Shown piece by piece: positions 7,924 to 17,154 of a stretch of DNA of 38,955 nt. Source of the stretch: an uncultured SAR116 cluster alpha proteobacterium (GTDB taxonomy: Bacteria; Pseudomonadota; Alphaproteobacteria; Puniceispirillales; Marisalimonadaceae); the NCBI GenBank assembly GCA_902616615.1, contig CACMTN010000014.1, forward strand, positions 1-38,955. The letters are read 5' to 3'. The notes beneath the pieces are model-generated. The model was not told the origin of the DNA, did not search any database, and was given only the letters and a program-made list of their open reading frames with translations. Position 1 is the stretch's first letter. Each line of letters starts with the position of its first letter. Both the position numbers and the translations under genes were made by a program.

Positions 7924-9416
7924 TGGAAATTTTAAATGGATTTGATTATTTATTTTCTAATATTTCTGCATTGATATTTGTTTTTTTAGGTGCTGTTGTA
8001 GGTATGGTAGTTGGAGCTATTCCAGGTCTATCAGCTGCTGCGGCTATTGCAATGATTGTACCTGCTACATTTTACTTGGACCCACTATCTGCACTTGGTT
8101 TTTTGTATGTAATTGGCAAATCAGGAAGATATGGAGGATCTATATCTGCTATATTGTTTAATACACCAGGTACTGCGGCAGCAGCTGCTACAATGCAAGA
8201 TGGATACCCAATGACACAAAAAGGTCAGTCAGGAAAAGCTCTAAAAATTGCTACAGTTGCATCCGTATTTGGAGATTTTATAGGTGAATTTATTTTAATA
8301 TTTGGTGTAGCTTACATAGCTGCTTGGACACTGTCTTTTGGTCCTCCAGAATATTTTGCAGTTTATTTTGCAGCATTTGTCATAATTGGAAGTGTTATAG
8401 GAAAATCCATTATTAAGGGAATAGTCTCTACTTTATTAGGAGCTTTATTGTCACTTATAGGAATGGATCCAATTACGGGTGAATCGAGATATACATTTTA
8501 CATTTATGAACTTGAAAATGGATTAAATCTTGTTCCTTTATTAATAGGGCTATTTGTTTTTTCAGAAATTTTATTTCAATTTAATAAAGTTCTAACTAGT
8601 AAAATAGAAGAAGTTTCAGTTCAATTAAATATTAAATCTGATAATTCATTATCTTTTGGTGAAATAAGAAAATGTTTCATGATTATGGTTCGATCATCAG
8701 CTATTGGAGCCTTTATTGGAATGATGCCAGGGTTGGGATCAGCTGTTGCATGTTTTGTTGCGTATGGGGAAGAAAAGCGAAGGTCCAAAAATAAAAAATT
8801 GTGGGGAACTGGAATTGTTGAAGGAGTTGCTGCTCCTGAGTCAGCTAATAATGCTGTTTCTGGACCAACAATGATACCGCTTCTAACTCTAGGTATTCCA
8901 GGCAGTACAATAGCCGCTATATTAATTGGAGTATTCTTGATACATGGAATTCAAGTAGGGCCTACAATCTTTGCTACTAGTAAAGAACTTGTTTATGGTT
9001 TATTTGCTTGCGGTTTATTGGGAATTGTAACTTATGGTATAATTGGATACTTTTTTGGACCTTTACTTGGAAGAATTATCGCTGTTCTCTCTCCAAATAT
9101 GATTTATCCCTTTGTTTTGATTACTGGGTTTATAGCAGCTTATTCAGCTAGGCAAAGCTTATTTGATGTAGGACTTGCAATTTTGTTTGGAGTGATTGGT
9201 TATTTGCTAAGATTGACTGGATATAGCCTGCCTGCTTTGTTAATAGCGTTTGTTTTGGCAAGAAATGCTGAAGAAGCTTTTAGACAATCTCTACTTTTAT
9301 CTGAACAAGGTATTGGTATTTTTTTAAACAGACCAATTGCGATTGCTTTTTTTGTTGTTGGATTATTAGTTTTATTTTTTCGTATAAAAACAAAAGATAA
9401 ACCCTTGGAGAATTAA
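7923..9416 (+). CDS. tctA: TTT transporter large membrane subunit (TctA family)
   Basis: The 497-residue protein is a typical TctA with about twelve membrane helices. It shows both conserved TctA motifs: VGAIPGLSAAAAIAM near residue 33 with NTPGTAAAAATMQDGYPM near 80, and the inverted-repeat copy GMMPGLGSAVACFVAYGEEK near 265 with APESANNAVSGP near 305 and LGIPGSTIAAILIG near 325. It forms the secondary-transport core that accepts substrate from the TctC protein, driven by an ion gradient. It overlaps tctB by one base and is followed three bases later by the DUF3604 gene, suggesting that the imported compound is the hydrolase substrate or a precursor. Confidence 0.96.
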   Translation: MEILNGFDYLFSNISALIFVFLGAVVGMVVGAIPGLSAAAAIAMIVPATFYLDPLSALGFLYVIGKSGRYGGSISAILFNTPGTAAAAATMQDGYPMTQKGQSGKALKIATVASVFGDFIGEFILIFGVAYIAAWTLSFGPPEYFAVYFAAFVIIGSVIGKSIIKGIVSTLLGALLSLIGMDPITGESRYTFYIYELENGLNLVPLLIGLFVFSEILFQFNKVLTSKIEEVSVQLNIKSDNSLSFGEIRKCFMIMVRSSAIGAFIGMMPGLGSAVACFVAYGEEKRRSKNKKLWGTGIVEGVAAPESANNAVSGPTMIPLLTLGIPGSTIAAILIGVFLIHGIQVGPTIFATSKELVYGLFACGLLGIVTYGIIGYFFGPLLGRIIAVLSPNMIYPFVLITGFIAAYSARQSLFDVGLAILFGVIGYLLRLTGYSLPALLIAFVLARNAEEAFRQSLLLSEQGIGIFLNRPIAIAFFVVGLLVLFFRIKTKDKPLEN

Positions 9417-9419
9417 TTT

Positions 9420-11657
9420 ATGCCCTACCATAATTACGAGCAACATTTAATGGGAAGTGCTGAGATTATTCCTAAAGGTAGTTTTGAGGTTGGTTCAATG
9501 CAGTCATTTAAACTAATTTACAAAGCTGGTAAATTTGGAATTGATGACCAAGGAGGATTTATGGTTGGTTTGCGTCCTCATTTTGATGGTAGTAAACTAC
9601 AACAGCATGATCCTGGAGCTGAAGGTTACGTTACTGTTGAAAGTTCAAAAAAAATACCAATTGAACTCAAAATTGAAATTAGGCGAAGTATAAGGCCATT
9701 ACAAAAAAATTTATATATCATTTGTAAAAAATTTTTAAAAGAAAACGACAAAATTATTATTAGAATTGGTGACAGAAGATTTGGATCTCCAGGGGTGAGA
9801 TTGCAAACATTTTGCGAAAAAAAGTTTGATTTTAAAATCCTAGTAGATCCTTTTGCTACTCAAGATTTCATACCTTTGCCTGATGGAAGGCACCCAGAAA
9901 TTTCAATTGTACCTACTATTGGTAAAAACTGGAAATTGGTTGCTCCTTCTCTTAGAAGACCAAAAGAAAAGTTTAGAATTTCAATTAAATGTGAGGATAA
10001 GTGGGGCAATCCATCCAATAAAGTACGAATGGTATTTTTTCTTCACTCTAAAGAAAAGATTATTGGATTACCAAAAAAAATAACTTTTAAGAAAGGTCAA
10101 TTTTCTGTAATTATACATGATTTAAATATTCATAAAGAGGGTGTTTATAAAATTGAATTAAAAGATGTAGATAATAATATTTTGACTATAAGTAACCCTA
10201 TTATAATCAAAAATTCTACATTTGCTCATTTCTGGAGCGACATGCATGGTCAGAGTAGAGAAACAATCGGAACAAATACTGCTGAAGAATATTTTAATTT
10301 TGCAAAAAATAAATCATTCTTAGATATATGTGGTCACCAAGGTAATGATTTTCAAATAACTGATAAATTTTGGAAAGAATTAAACAAAATAACTAAGACT
10401 TATAATAAAAATGGAGAATTTATATCTGTTCCTGGTTATGAGTGGTCTGGTAATACATCAGTAGGTGGTGATCACAATGTTTGGTATAAAAACGAAGGAC
10501 GTCCAATCTTCCGTTCAAGTAGGGCGCTGTTGTATGAAGAGAGTAAAAAAGGAAATGATGCTCATACTTCTAAAGAATTAATAAAAAAATTAAAAAATGA
10601 AGATGCGTTGGTTGTTGCCCATGTTGGAGGACGTTATGCTGACATAGGTTATGCTCATGACGCAAACTTAGAACCTTCAGTTGAAGTGCACTCTGCGTGG
10701 GGAACTTTTGATTGGCTAATAAAAGATGCATTTAAATTAAATTATAAAGTTGGTATAGTGGCAGCAAGTGATGGTCATAAAGGAAGGCCTGGCGCAAGTT
10801 ACCCTGGAGATAGTCTGTTTGGGTCTTATGGTGGTCTAACATGTCATTTATTACCGTTTTTAGACAGAGATAGTCTATTTGAAGAATTTAGAGCAAGGCA
10901 TCATTATGCCACAACTGGAGCAAGAATTTTTTTGGATGTTAAAGGTGATTTTTCAAACAAAACTCATTTAATAAGTCCTATCAGTAAAAAGAGAGTATCC
11001 ATCGATTCATGTTTGATGGGAGATGATATTCTTACAGCTTCCAACGAACTCAAATTAAATGTAAAAGTTGAGGGCACATCACCTTTAGAAAAAATAGAGT
11101 TGTATGATGGTCTTAAACTTTTAAAGACTATATATGCATTTGAACGAAATGAATTTAGTAATAGAATTAGAATTACATGTGCAGGTCAATATTATAGAGG
11201 TCGAGGTAGACTAGTAAATTGGGATTGTAAAGCATCATTTAAAACTGCAAAAATCATTAAATATAAGTGCTTTAATTTTTGGAATCCAAATCGACAACCA
11301 AAAAAATTAAACCCTAATACCTTGGAGTGGAAAACAGTTACAACTGGAGGAAACTCAGGAATAGATTTTTGGATCGCCAAAGACACATTTAAAAATAATC
11401 TAACAATTGAAAACAATTTCAAAAATATAAATATAAATATAAGTTCAATTGATTATAAACCTCGAGTATACAAATTTGGTGGTATGGATATCAGAATGCA
11501 TGTTCAAAAATTACCCAAAAAACTTAGACAAACTAGCTTTGAAAAAGAATTTAATATAAATTTAAATAAATCTAATGATCATAGATTTTATATAAAAGTA
11601 ATACAAGAGGATGGTCATCAAGCTTGGTCAAGTCCTATATATATTAAAAAAGTCTAA
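9420..11657 (+). CDS. DUF3604-family PHP-like metallohydrolase
   Basis: A 745-residue protein of the DUF3604 family. The N-terminal ~260 residues are beta-rich. A PHP-like metal-binding domain follows: SDMHGQ at 273-278 (H276), CGHQGND (H306), PGYEWSG, GGDHNVW, VVAHVGGRY, VEVHSAWG and ASDGHKGRPG (D451, H453). Multiple His/Asp residues suit a di- or trinuclear metal site. The C-terminal part is again beta-rich and resembles the regions seen in this family. There is no signal peptide, so it is expected in the cytoplasm. The family's reaction is not well established; it often lies beside sulfatases and TTT transporters. GGAG lies nine bases before the ATG. It overlaps the convergent LysR gene by four bases. 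Confidence 0.88.
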   Translation: MPYHNYEQHLMGSAEIIPKGSFEVGSMQSFKLIYKAGKFGIDDQGGFMVGLRPHFDGSKLQQHDPGAEGYVTVESSKKIPIELKIEIRRSIRPLQKNLYIICKKFLKENDKIIIRIGDRRFGSPGVRLQTFCEKKFDFKILVDPFATQDFIPLPDGRHPEISIVPTIGKNWKLVAPSLRRPKEKFRISIKCEDKWGNPSNKVRMVFFLHSKEKIIGLPKKITFKKGQFSVIIHDLNIHKEGVYKIELKDVDNNILTISNPIIIKNSTFAHFWSDMHGQSRETIGTNTAEEYFNFAKNKSFLDICGHQGNDFQITDKFWKELNKITKTYNKNGEFISVPGYEWSGNTSVGGDHNVWYKNEGRPIFRSSRALLYEESKKGNDAHTSKELIKKLKNEDALVVAHVGGRYADIGYAHDANLEPSVEVHSAWGTFDWLIKDAFKLNYKVGIVAASDGHKGRPGASYPGDSLFGSYGGLTCHLLPFLDRDSLFEEFRARHHYATTGARIFLDVKGDFSNKTHLISPISKKRVSIDSCLMGDDILTASNELKLNVKVEGTSPLEKIELYDGLKLLKTIYAFERNEFSNRIRITCAGQYYRGRGRLVNWDCKASFKTAKIIKYKCFNFWNPNRQPKKLNPNTLEWKTVTTGGNSGIDFWIAKDTFKNNLTIENNFKNININISSIDYKPRVYKFGGMDIRMHVQKLPKKLRQTSFEKEFNINLNKSNDHRFYIKVIQEDGHQAWSSPIYIKKV

Positions 11658-12544
11658 TTCTCTTCTTTCATCATCTTTTTTAAGTTTTTGATGAGAATAT
11701 TCAAAAAATTACTTGTATAGCCTTGACGAATAATAAGGCCTGTCTCTCTTGATACATTAAAATCACTTAATTCTATTTTGCAAAATTTTTCTGATTGAAA
11801 TATTTCCAGAGTATTATGTGTTGTGAATAAAATTAATGTGGAATTTAATAGAGAATTTAATGCAACATTTAATGAATTAGTGGAAAATGAAATTGTTGGA
11901 CTTGGTAAATCTTTAGATGAAAAAAAGTTAAAAAATAATTCTTGAGTTTGTTTTGCTGTAGTTGAGATTGCCCATTTATAATTAGTAAGCTCTTTTAAAG
12001 AAATTTTTTTATTAGCTAAAGGATGCTTTCTTGAAGCCATAACTATAAACTTATCTACTTTTAAGGGTTCAAAATAAAAGAATTCTTCATTTTGCGGTTT
12101 CCTGGCAAACAAGATATCTATTTTATTATCTTGTAATTTTTTAACTTGAAGATCTGGAAGGTCTACATTTAAGTCAACTACTAAATCTGGAAAACTTTCT
12201 AATGTTTTAGATATTGCTTTTGGAAGACAACTCAAGGTCCAACTTGCTCCAGCCCCTATAAAAATTTTTCCTTTTGTTCCTTGTTTGAAGTTATTAACTT
12301 CATTTCTTGCATTTTCTGTAAGTGCAATGATATTTTTCGCATACGGAATTAAAATTTGGGCATTTTTACTAACCGTCAAGCCGCCTGAAACTCTTGTAAA
12401 TAAAGTATCAATTCCAAAAGCATTTTTTAAATTTTCAAGACGTTTAGATACTGCTGGTTGCGTTATGTTTAATTTTTCAGCTGCAGCAGTTATTCCTTTT
12501 TCTTCAATTACGGTTAGAAATGTTTTAAATTCTATTAGGTTCAT
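11654..12544 (-). CDS. LysR-family transcriptional regulator
   Basis: This 296-residue protein is a full-length LysR regulator. The N-terminal winged helix-turn-helix (residues 1-60) includes the hallmark ITAAAEKLNITQPAVSKRLENL. The rest is the two-lobed effector-binding domain, starting near GTKGKIFIGAGAS at about residue 90. It is read divergently from the sulfatase-TctBAC unit at 12637 with a 92-base spacer, the usual arrangement for a LysR protein controlling its neighbour and itself. Its effector is likely a compound handled by that unit or an intermediate of it. It is convergent with the DUF3604 gene. Family certain; target inferred from position. Confidence 0.95.
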   Translation of the reverse strand: MNLIEFKTFLTVIEEKGITAAAEKLNITQPAVSKRLENLKNAFGIDTLFTRVSGGLTVSKNAQILIPYAKNIIALTENARNEVNNFKQGTKGKIFIGAGASWTLSCLPKAISKTLESFPDLVVDLNVDLPDLQVKKLQDNKIDILFARKPQNEEFFYFEPLKVDKFIVMASRKHPLANKKISLKELTNYKWAISTTAKQTQELFFNFFSSKDLPSPTISFSTNSLNVALNSLLNSTLILFTTHNTLEIFQSEKFCKIELSDFNVSRETGLIIRQGYTSNFLNILIKNLKKMMKEEN

Positions 12545-12636
12545 GTCATAAATTATTTTTATCAGTATATAAAAATTATAAATTATATTTTATTATACTT
12601 GTTGTCTATGATAAATTGGTAAAGTTGGAGGGATTA
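12545..12636. promoter_or_regulatory. Divergent LysR/sulfatase control region
   Basis: The 92-base spacer must contain both promoters and the likely LysR operator. It holds ATAAATTATTTTTAT (12548-12562), which fits the LysR T-N11-A rule with 5-base arms, and the 16-mer ATAAAAATTATAAATT (12569-12584) shared with the control region of TTT transporter 1. TATACT at 12594-12599 could be a -10 box for the sulfatase. GGAGGG at 12627-12632 is the sulfatase ribosome-binding site. All except the ribosome-binding site are weak because the region is nearly pure A/T. Confidence 0.4.
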
Positions 12637-14088
12637 ATGGAAAGTAAAAATTTACTTATTTTACTTTCTGACGAGCATAATAAGAGAATGCTTGGCGCAG
12701 TTGGTCATAGCCATGTCAGAACACCAAATCTAGATAAATTAGCTTCAGAAGGTGTTTTATTCGAAAATGCATATTGTAATTCACCAATTTGTGTTCCATC
12801 AAGAGCAATTTTAGCAACTGGAAGGTATAATGCTGAAATTGGATATTGGGATAATGCTGATCCATATGATGGTAAAATACCAAGTTGGGGACATCGTGCA
12901 GTTGAAGGTGATTGTGACGCAGTGTCAATTGGAAAACTTCATTTTTTAGATAACCAGGCACCAACTGGTTTTTCTGAGCAAATAAATCCATTGAATGTTG
13001 TAGGAGGAGTAGGTGATCTTTTGGGATTGATACGGCAAGAACTTCCTGTTCGCAAAGGTGCTGCAAATATGGCGAAAGATGTAGGCAGTGGAGAAACTAC
13101 ATATTCAAATTATGATAAAAAAATAGCAGAAGATGCTAGTGACTGGATCTCTAATAGAAATGTTGATGATAAGCCTTGGGTTCTCTTTGTATCTTTTGTT
13201 TGTCCTCACTTTCCATTAATTGCACCCGAAGAGTTTTATAATATGTATCCTGAAAGCGAAGTTCCCTGGCCATTGTTGTATGAAGAAAATCAAAGAAGTC
13301 AGCATCCATACTATTTAGCAATGAGGAAGTGTATGAACTATGATGACTACTTTGATGAAGATAAGGTACGCAAAGCGACGTCTGCATATTTTGGTTTATG
13401 TTCTTTTCTTGATCATAATATAGGTAAAGTACTAGAAACTCTAAATAAATCAGCCTTCTCAGGAAATACTAATATAATTTATACTTCTGATCACGGTGAT
13501 GCTCTAGGAATGAGAGGTATGTGGGGAAAAAGTACTATGTTTGAGGAATCTGCTGGCATCCCTATGATTATAAAAGGTCCAGACATCTCAAAATCTAAAA
13601 GAATTAAAACCCCAGTTAGTTTAGTTGATATTTTTCCAACTGTTGTAGATAGTCTAAAATTAGAACAAAACTCAAAAGATAATGATTTACCAGGTAAATC
13701 ACTCATCAAAATAGCTAATGAAAATGAAGATTATGAAAGAATAGTACTTTCAGAATATCACGCAGCAGCCTCTCCTGTTGGAGCGTTTATGTTAAGAAAA
13801 GGTAAATATAAGTATGTCTATTTTGCTGAAGGTTATAATCCTCAACTATTTAACTTAGAGGAAGATCCTTATGAAGAAAATGACCTAGCTAGGGACAATA
13901 ATTTCAAAAAAATTCTTGAAAGCTTTCATGGTGATTTATTAAATATATGTGACCCAGAAGAAGTAAATAAAAGAGCAAAAAGAGAACAAAATGAAAAAAT
14001 TTTAAAACATGGTGGCGTAGATGCTATCAAAGAAAGAGGAGATTTTGGTTATTCTCCTGCTCCTGGACAAAAAGCTGAGTTTGATTAA
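12637..14088 (+). CDS. Cytoplasmic Cys-type sulfatase (choline-sulfatase-like branch), copy A
   Basis: The 483-residue enzyme has the sulfatase active-site loop NSPICVPSRAILATGR with C52, P54 and R56; C52 would be converted to formylglycine. Further catalytic-site residues are D12-E13 (LLSDEHN), K100 and H102 (IGKLHF), and the metal pair in TSDHGDALGMRG. The WDNADPYDGKIPSWGHR segment is placed like the YDNA...H segment of choline sulfatase, and the C-terminus has the FNLEEDPYEENDLAR element. There is no signal peptide, so it acts in the cytoplasm. GGAGGG five bases before ATG 12637 selects that start over the TTG at 12616. The next gene, tctB, begins directly after its stop. Sulfate-ester hydrolysis is likely; the substrate is unknown. 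Confidence 0.93.
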   Translation: MESKNLLILLSDEHNKRMLGAVGHSHVRTPNLDKLASEGVLFENAYCNSPICVPSRAILATGRYNAEIGYWDNADPYDGKIPSWGHRAVEGDCDAVSIGKLHFLDNQAPTGFSEQINPLNVVGGVGDLLGLIRQELPVRKGAANMAKDVGSGETTYSNYDKKIAEDASDWISNRNVDDKPWVLFVSFVCPHFPLIAPEEFYNMYPESEVPWPLLYEENQRSQHPYYLAMRKCMNYDDYFDEDKVRKATSAYFGLCSFLDHNIGKVLETLNKSAFSGNTNIIYTSDHGDALGMRGMWGKSTMFEESAGIPMIIKGPDISKSKRIKTPVSLVDIFPTVVDSLKLEQNSKDNDLPGKSLIKIANENEDYERIVLSEYHAAASPVGAFMLRKGKYKYVYFAEGYNPQLFNLEEDPYEENDLARDNNFKKILESFHGDLLNICDPEEVNKRAKREQNEKILKHGGVDAIKERGDFGYSPAPGQKAEFD

Positions 14089-14601
14089 ATGCTAGCAAAT
14101 GATATAGAAAAAAAAGAAAAAAAATCTGACTACTTTAAAGATATATTAATCGCATTAATGGTACTTGTCATAAGTGTTGGATGTTTTTTTACATATAATC
14201 CTGCAGATGCACCTCTGGACATAGGCTCTGATGGGATGAATTTTGCTACCTATCCACTAGGGGTGGCATCATTTCTAACTGTTTTAGGGCTGATTTACTT
14301 AGTTATTTCAATAAGAAAATATTTATCGTCGAGTGACCATTTTGATTTTTATAATCAGATGTCACAAGCAATTAAGGATAATAGATCTCTATACTTCAAA
14401 AGATTAGGCACTGTTATTTTGCTTATATTGTTTGCAATAATTTTAGGCGAAATAAATTTTATGTTATTGACAAGTATTTTCCTTTTTCTCGGATTTTATT
14501 TATATGACCGAAGAGATTACATCTTTATGATAATCTTGTCTCTATTGGGAGGAGGGTTCAGTTATGGGTTGTTTGTCTATTTTCTTAAATTACCTTTATA
14601 G
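14089..14601 (+). CDS. tctB: TTT transporter small membrane subunit (TctB family)
   Basis: A 170-residue membrane protein with a charged N-terminus (EKKEKKSDYFKD) and four likely helices at about 20-40, 58-75, 103-123 and 145-165. An SDGMNFATYPLGVA loop sits after helix 1. It is recognised as TctB from size, topology and place before tctA. Its ATG directly abuts the sulfatase stop codon (TAAATG), so translation is probably coupled to the sulfatase. It shares little visible sequence with the other TctB at 7420, as usual for this subunit. Confidence 0.85.
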   Translation: MLANDIEKKEKKSDYFKDILIALMVLVISVGCFFTYNPADAPLDIGSDGMNFATYPLGVASFLTVLGLIYLVISIRKYLSSSDHFDFYNQMSQAIKDNRSLYFKRLGTVILLILFAIILGEINFMLLTSIFLFLGFYLYDRRDYIFMIILSLLGGGFSYGLFVYFLKLPL

Positions 14602-14609
14602 GAGATGAT

Positions 14610-16100
14610 GTGTTAGAAGGTTTAATAGGTGGGTTTGCGAATTGTTTCGAACCATTTAACTTATTATTATTATTTTTAGGAACCTTTCTAGGTCTGCTTG
14701 TTGGTGCTTTGCCAGGTCTTAGCTCACCCATGGCTATAATAATATTATTACCTGTTACATATTCATTAGATCCGCTTCCAGCACTTTTAACTATGATAGG
14801 TGTTTATGTTGGTACCAAATTAGGAGGATCGTTCTCAGCTATTTTATTAAGAACTCCTGGTACACCAGCTGGTGCATGTACAGCACTAGATGGTTTTCCT
14901 ATGGCTGAAAAAGGACAATCAGCACTCGCATTAGGTTATGCAACTTACTCTTCTTTTTTTGGAGGGGCTACAAGTTGGATAATAGCGGTAACTTGCATTC
15001 CTTTTATTTCAAGTATAGCTCTTAAATCTTCAAATGCTGACATAGCACTTATAGCTATTATGGGTTTAGTAATGGTTTCTGCATTCACTCGTGGATCAAT
15101 GTTAAAAGGCTTTATTGGTGTAAGTATAGGTTTGTTAATAGGTTCAGTGGGAATGGATAGAACTGATGCAATTGAGAGATTTACTTTTGGATCTATTGAT
15201 CTGCTATCTGGCGTTCCTTTTGCAGCAGCTTTAGTTGGATTATTTGGATTTGCAGTAGTAATTTCAGATTTATCTCTTATGAAATCTTCGTCTCAACTTG
15301 TTGCAACAAAATTTAAAATTGAATTACCCTCTACATTAGATTTTTTAAAAAGATGGCGAGCTTGGAGCGTCGGAGGTTTTTTTGGAGCTATTATTGGCGC
15401 TGTTCCAGGAGTGGGAGCGGACGGTGCAACTTGGCTTTCATATGGTGTAGTAAAAAATAATTCCAAGAATCCAGATAATTTTGGTAAAGGTGAACCTGAT
15501 GGAGTTGTAGCACCAGAAACTGCTAACAATGGGACAACTGGAGGTACTATGGTCCCTATGTTAACTCTTGGTATCCCAGGAGATGCATCAACAGCAATCA
15601 TGATTGGAGCCCTTTATTTACATGGTCTTCAACCTGGTGTCACCCTTATGAAAACTGGTGCTGAAGTTGTTTATGGTATGTTGGCAGGCTTGCTGTTAGC
15701 TGGTGTATTTATGTTTGTGATAGCTCTAGGTGCAATAAGATTTTTTGTTTACGTATTAAGGCAACATAGATCTATTTTATTTCCATTTGTAATGATATTT
15801 GCCACGATGGGAGCCTACGCAAGTTACAATGAATTCTTTCCAGTATATGTTGCTATTTTTCTTGGTGTGTTTGGGTTTTTCATGGAAGAAAGAGGTTTCC
15901 CAGTTGTTACAATCGTGCTTGGAGTTATTCTAGGTCCTATTATAGAGTATAACACAAGGGCAGCTTTACAACTCGCAGATGCAAATTGGTTTACGTTTGT
16001 AGATACTTGGCCAAGATTAATTATGATTGGAATAATAGTATTCCTTGTTTTTAATGAAATTAGACAAGGTTTAATAAGACAGAAAATTTCAAAACAATAA
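14610..16100 (+). CDS. tctA: TTT transporter large membrane subunit (TctA family)
   Basis: A 496-residue TctA protein with VGALPGLSSPMAIIILLPV near residue 30, RTPGTPAGACTALDGFPM near 85, the second-repeat motif GAVPGVGADGATWLSYG near 265, APETANNGTTGGTMVPML near 300 and LGIPGDASTAIMIGAL near 320. The start is GTG at 14610 with AGGAG five bases upstream; ATGs at 14605 and 14608 are out of frame. It is the transport channel of the second TTT system. In contrast to system 1, the binding-protein gene lies downstream, giving the order sulfatase-B-A-C. Confidence 0.96.
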   Translation: MLEGLIGGFANCFEPFNLLLLFLGTFLGLLVGALPGLSSPMAIIILLPVTYSLDPLPALLTMIGVYVGTKLGGSFSAILLRTPGTPAGACTALDGFPMAEKGQSALALGYATYSSFFGGATSWIIAVTCIPFISSIALKSSNADIALIAIMGLVMVSAFTRGSMLKGFIGVSIGLLIGSVGMDRTDAIERFTFGSIDLLSGVPFAAALVGLFGFAVVISDLSLMKSSSQLVATKFKIELPSTLDFLKRWRAWSVGGFFGAIIGAVPGVGADGATWLSYGVVKNNSKNPDNFGKGEPDGVVAPETANNGTTGGTMVPMLTLGIPGDASTAIMIGALYLHGLQPGVTLMKTGAEVVYGMLAGLLLAGVFMFVIALGAIRFFVYVLRQHRSILFPFVMIFATMGAYASYNEFFPVYVAIFLGVFGFFMEERGFPVVTIVLGVILGPIIEYNTRAALQLADANWFTFVDTWPRLIMIGIIVFLVFNEIRQGLIRQKISKQ

Positions 16101-16116
16101 CTAAAAGGAGGACAAC

Positions 16117-17076
16117 ATGAGAATATTAATTTTAGGAATATTTTGTTTTTTTACTTTTCTGGGTAACTTAGCTTTAGCTGCATACCCTGAAAAACCAATA
16201 AGAATAATAGTGCCTTATAAAGCAGGTGGTGGAACTGATTCTATTGCCAGGGGATTTGTAGGTGCTTTTAGTAAGGCAGCAGGTGTAGATGTTGTCATTA
16301 CTAATGTTAATGGAGGTGCAGGATCTAAGGGTATAATTCAAGTTATGAAAGCTAAGCCAGACGGTTATAACCTTATTTTAACTGGGTCAACCGATATAAT
16401 AGGACTTTCAACTTTTAGAAAAATGCCTTTCAAGTCTATAGGTAGCCTTACACCAGTTGGAGGTATATATACTACTCCAACTTATGTCTTAGCTCACAAA
16501 GATAGAGGTTACAAAACTTTAGAAGAGGTAATAGAAAAATCAAAAGCTAATCCTGGTAAATTAATTGCAGGAATTGGTGGAAAGTTTGGTGCCCATGATG
16601 TTTTGGCTAATGCCGTTAATGGTTATAAAAATGCTGGGTTCAGAATTGTTGCCTTTGATGGTGGTGCAATGTTAAAGAAAGCTACTATCGCCAACGAAGT
16701 AGACATTTGTATAATACATTCTCCTGTTTTACTTAATGAGGTAAAAGCAGGATTATTAAATGTAATTGGTACAGGAGGATCTTTAGCAAAAATAACTTAC
16801 CCACCAATTCAAAAAACAAAAACACTAAGAGATATGGGAATACCTGCTGATGTCGGTGTTACAAGAGGTGTTTGGGCTCCAAAAGGAACACCAAAAGATG
16901 TTATTGCAAAACTAGAAAAATTTATAGAAGTAGCAACCAACAGTGAAGAATTTAAAAAGTTTGGTAATAATTTTGGTTTTGCTCCAAAATATTATACATC
17001 ATCACAATTTTTAGATTTATTAAATTTAGAACAAGGTGTTTACACTGATATTAAAGGTAAATTTATGAGTAAATAA
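16117..17076 (+). CDS. tctC: TTT transporter periplasmic solute-binding protein (TctC family)
   Basis: A 319-residue precursor with a signal peptide (MRILILGIFCFFTF, probable cleavage after ALA before AYPEKP). The mature protein shows YPEKPIRIIVPYKAGGGTDS and NGGAGSKG, the ligand-site segments of TctC/Bug proteins. It is the third gene of a TctBAC set and has the strongest ribosome-binding site of the set (AAAAGGAGG five bases before ATG), fitting higher synthesis of the binding protein. A terminator hairpin follows the stop. The ligand is unknown; two flanking sulfatases suggest a sulfated carboxylate. Confidence 0.94.
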   Translation: MRILILGIFCFFTFLGNLALAAYPEKPIRIIVPYKAGGGTDSIARGFVGAFSKAAGVDVVITNVNGGAGSKGIIQVMKAKPDGYNLILTGSTDIIGLSTFRKMPFKSIGSLTPVGGIYTTPTYVLAHKDRGYKTLEEVIEKSKANPGKLIAGIGGKFGAHDVLANAVNGYKNAGFRIVAFDGGAMLKKATIANEVDICIIHSPVLLNEVKAGLLNVIGTGGSLAKITYPPIQKTKTLRDMGIPADVGVTRGVWAPKGTPKDVIAKLEKFIEVATNSEEFKKFGNNFGFAPKYYTSSQFLDLLNLEQGVYTDIKGKFMSK

Positions 17077-17095
17077 ATCTAATCAAAATCTAAAT

Positions 17096-17129
17096 AAAAG
17101 AGAGATATAATGTCTCTCTTTTATTTTTT
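17096..17129 (+). terminator. Rho-independent terminator after second tctC
   Basis: AAAAGAGAGA (17096-17105) and TCTCTCTTTT (17113-17122) form a perfect 10-base stem with a 7-base loop, followed by a T-rich tail. The downstream sulfatase starts 25 bases later, so it is reached by readthrough or by a promoter that is not evident. Confidence 0.85.
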
Positions 17130-17154
17130 AGAGTATCATTTCAGGAGAAGATGA

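Noticed and set aside
12716-13066. Reverse-strand open frame of 116 codons inside the sulfatase at 12637
   Set aside because: It mirrors a coding region with clear sulfatase motifs; its His/Leu/Gln-rich product is typical of an antisense shadow.
12637-14088. Naming the sulfatase betC (choline sulfatase)
   Set aside because: It shares the general WDNA...PSWGH layout, but resemblance is at branch level and the partner transporter is a TTT system, not a choline importer.
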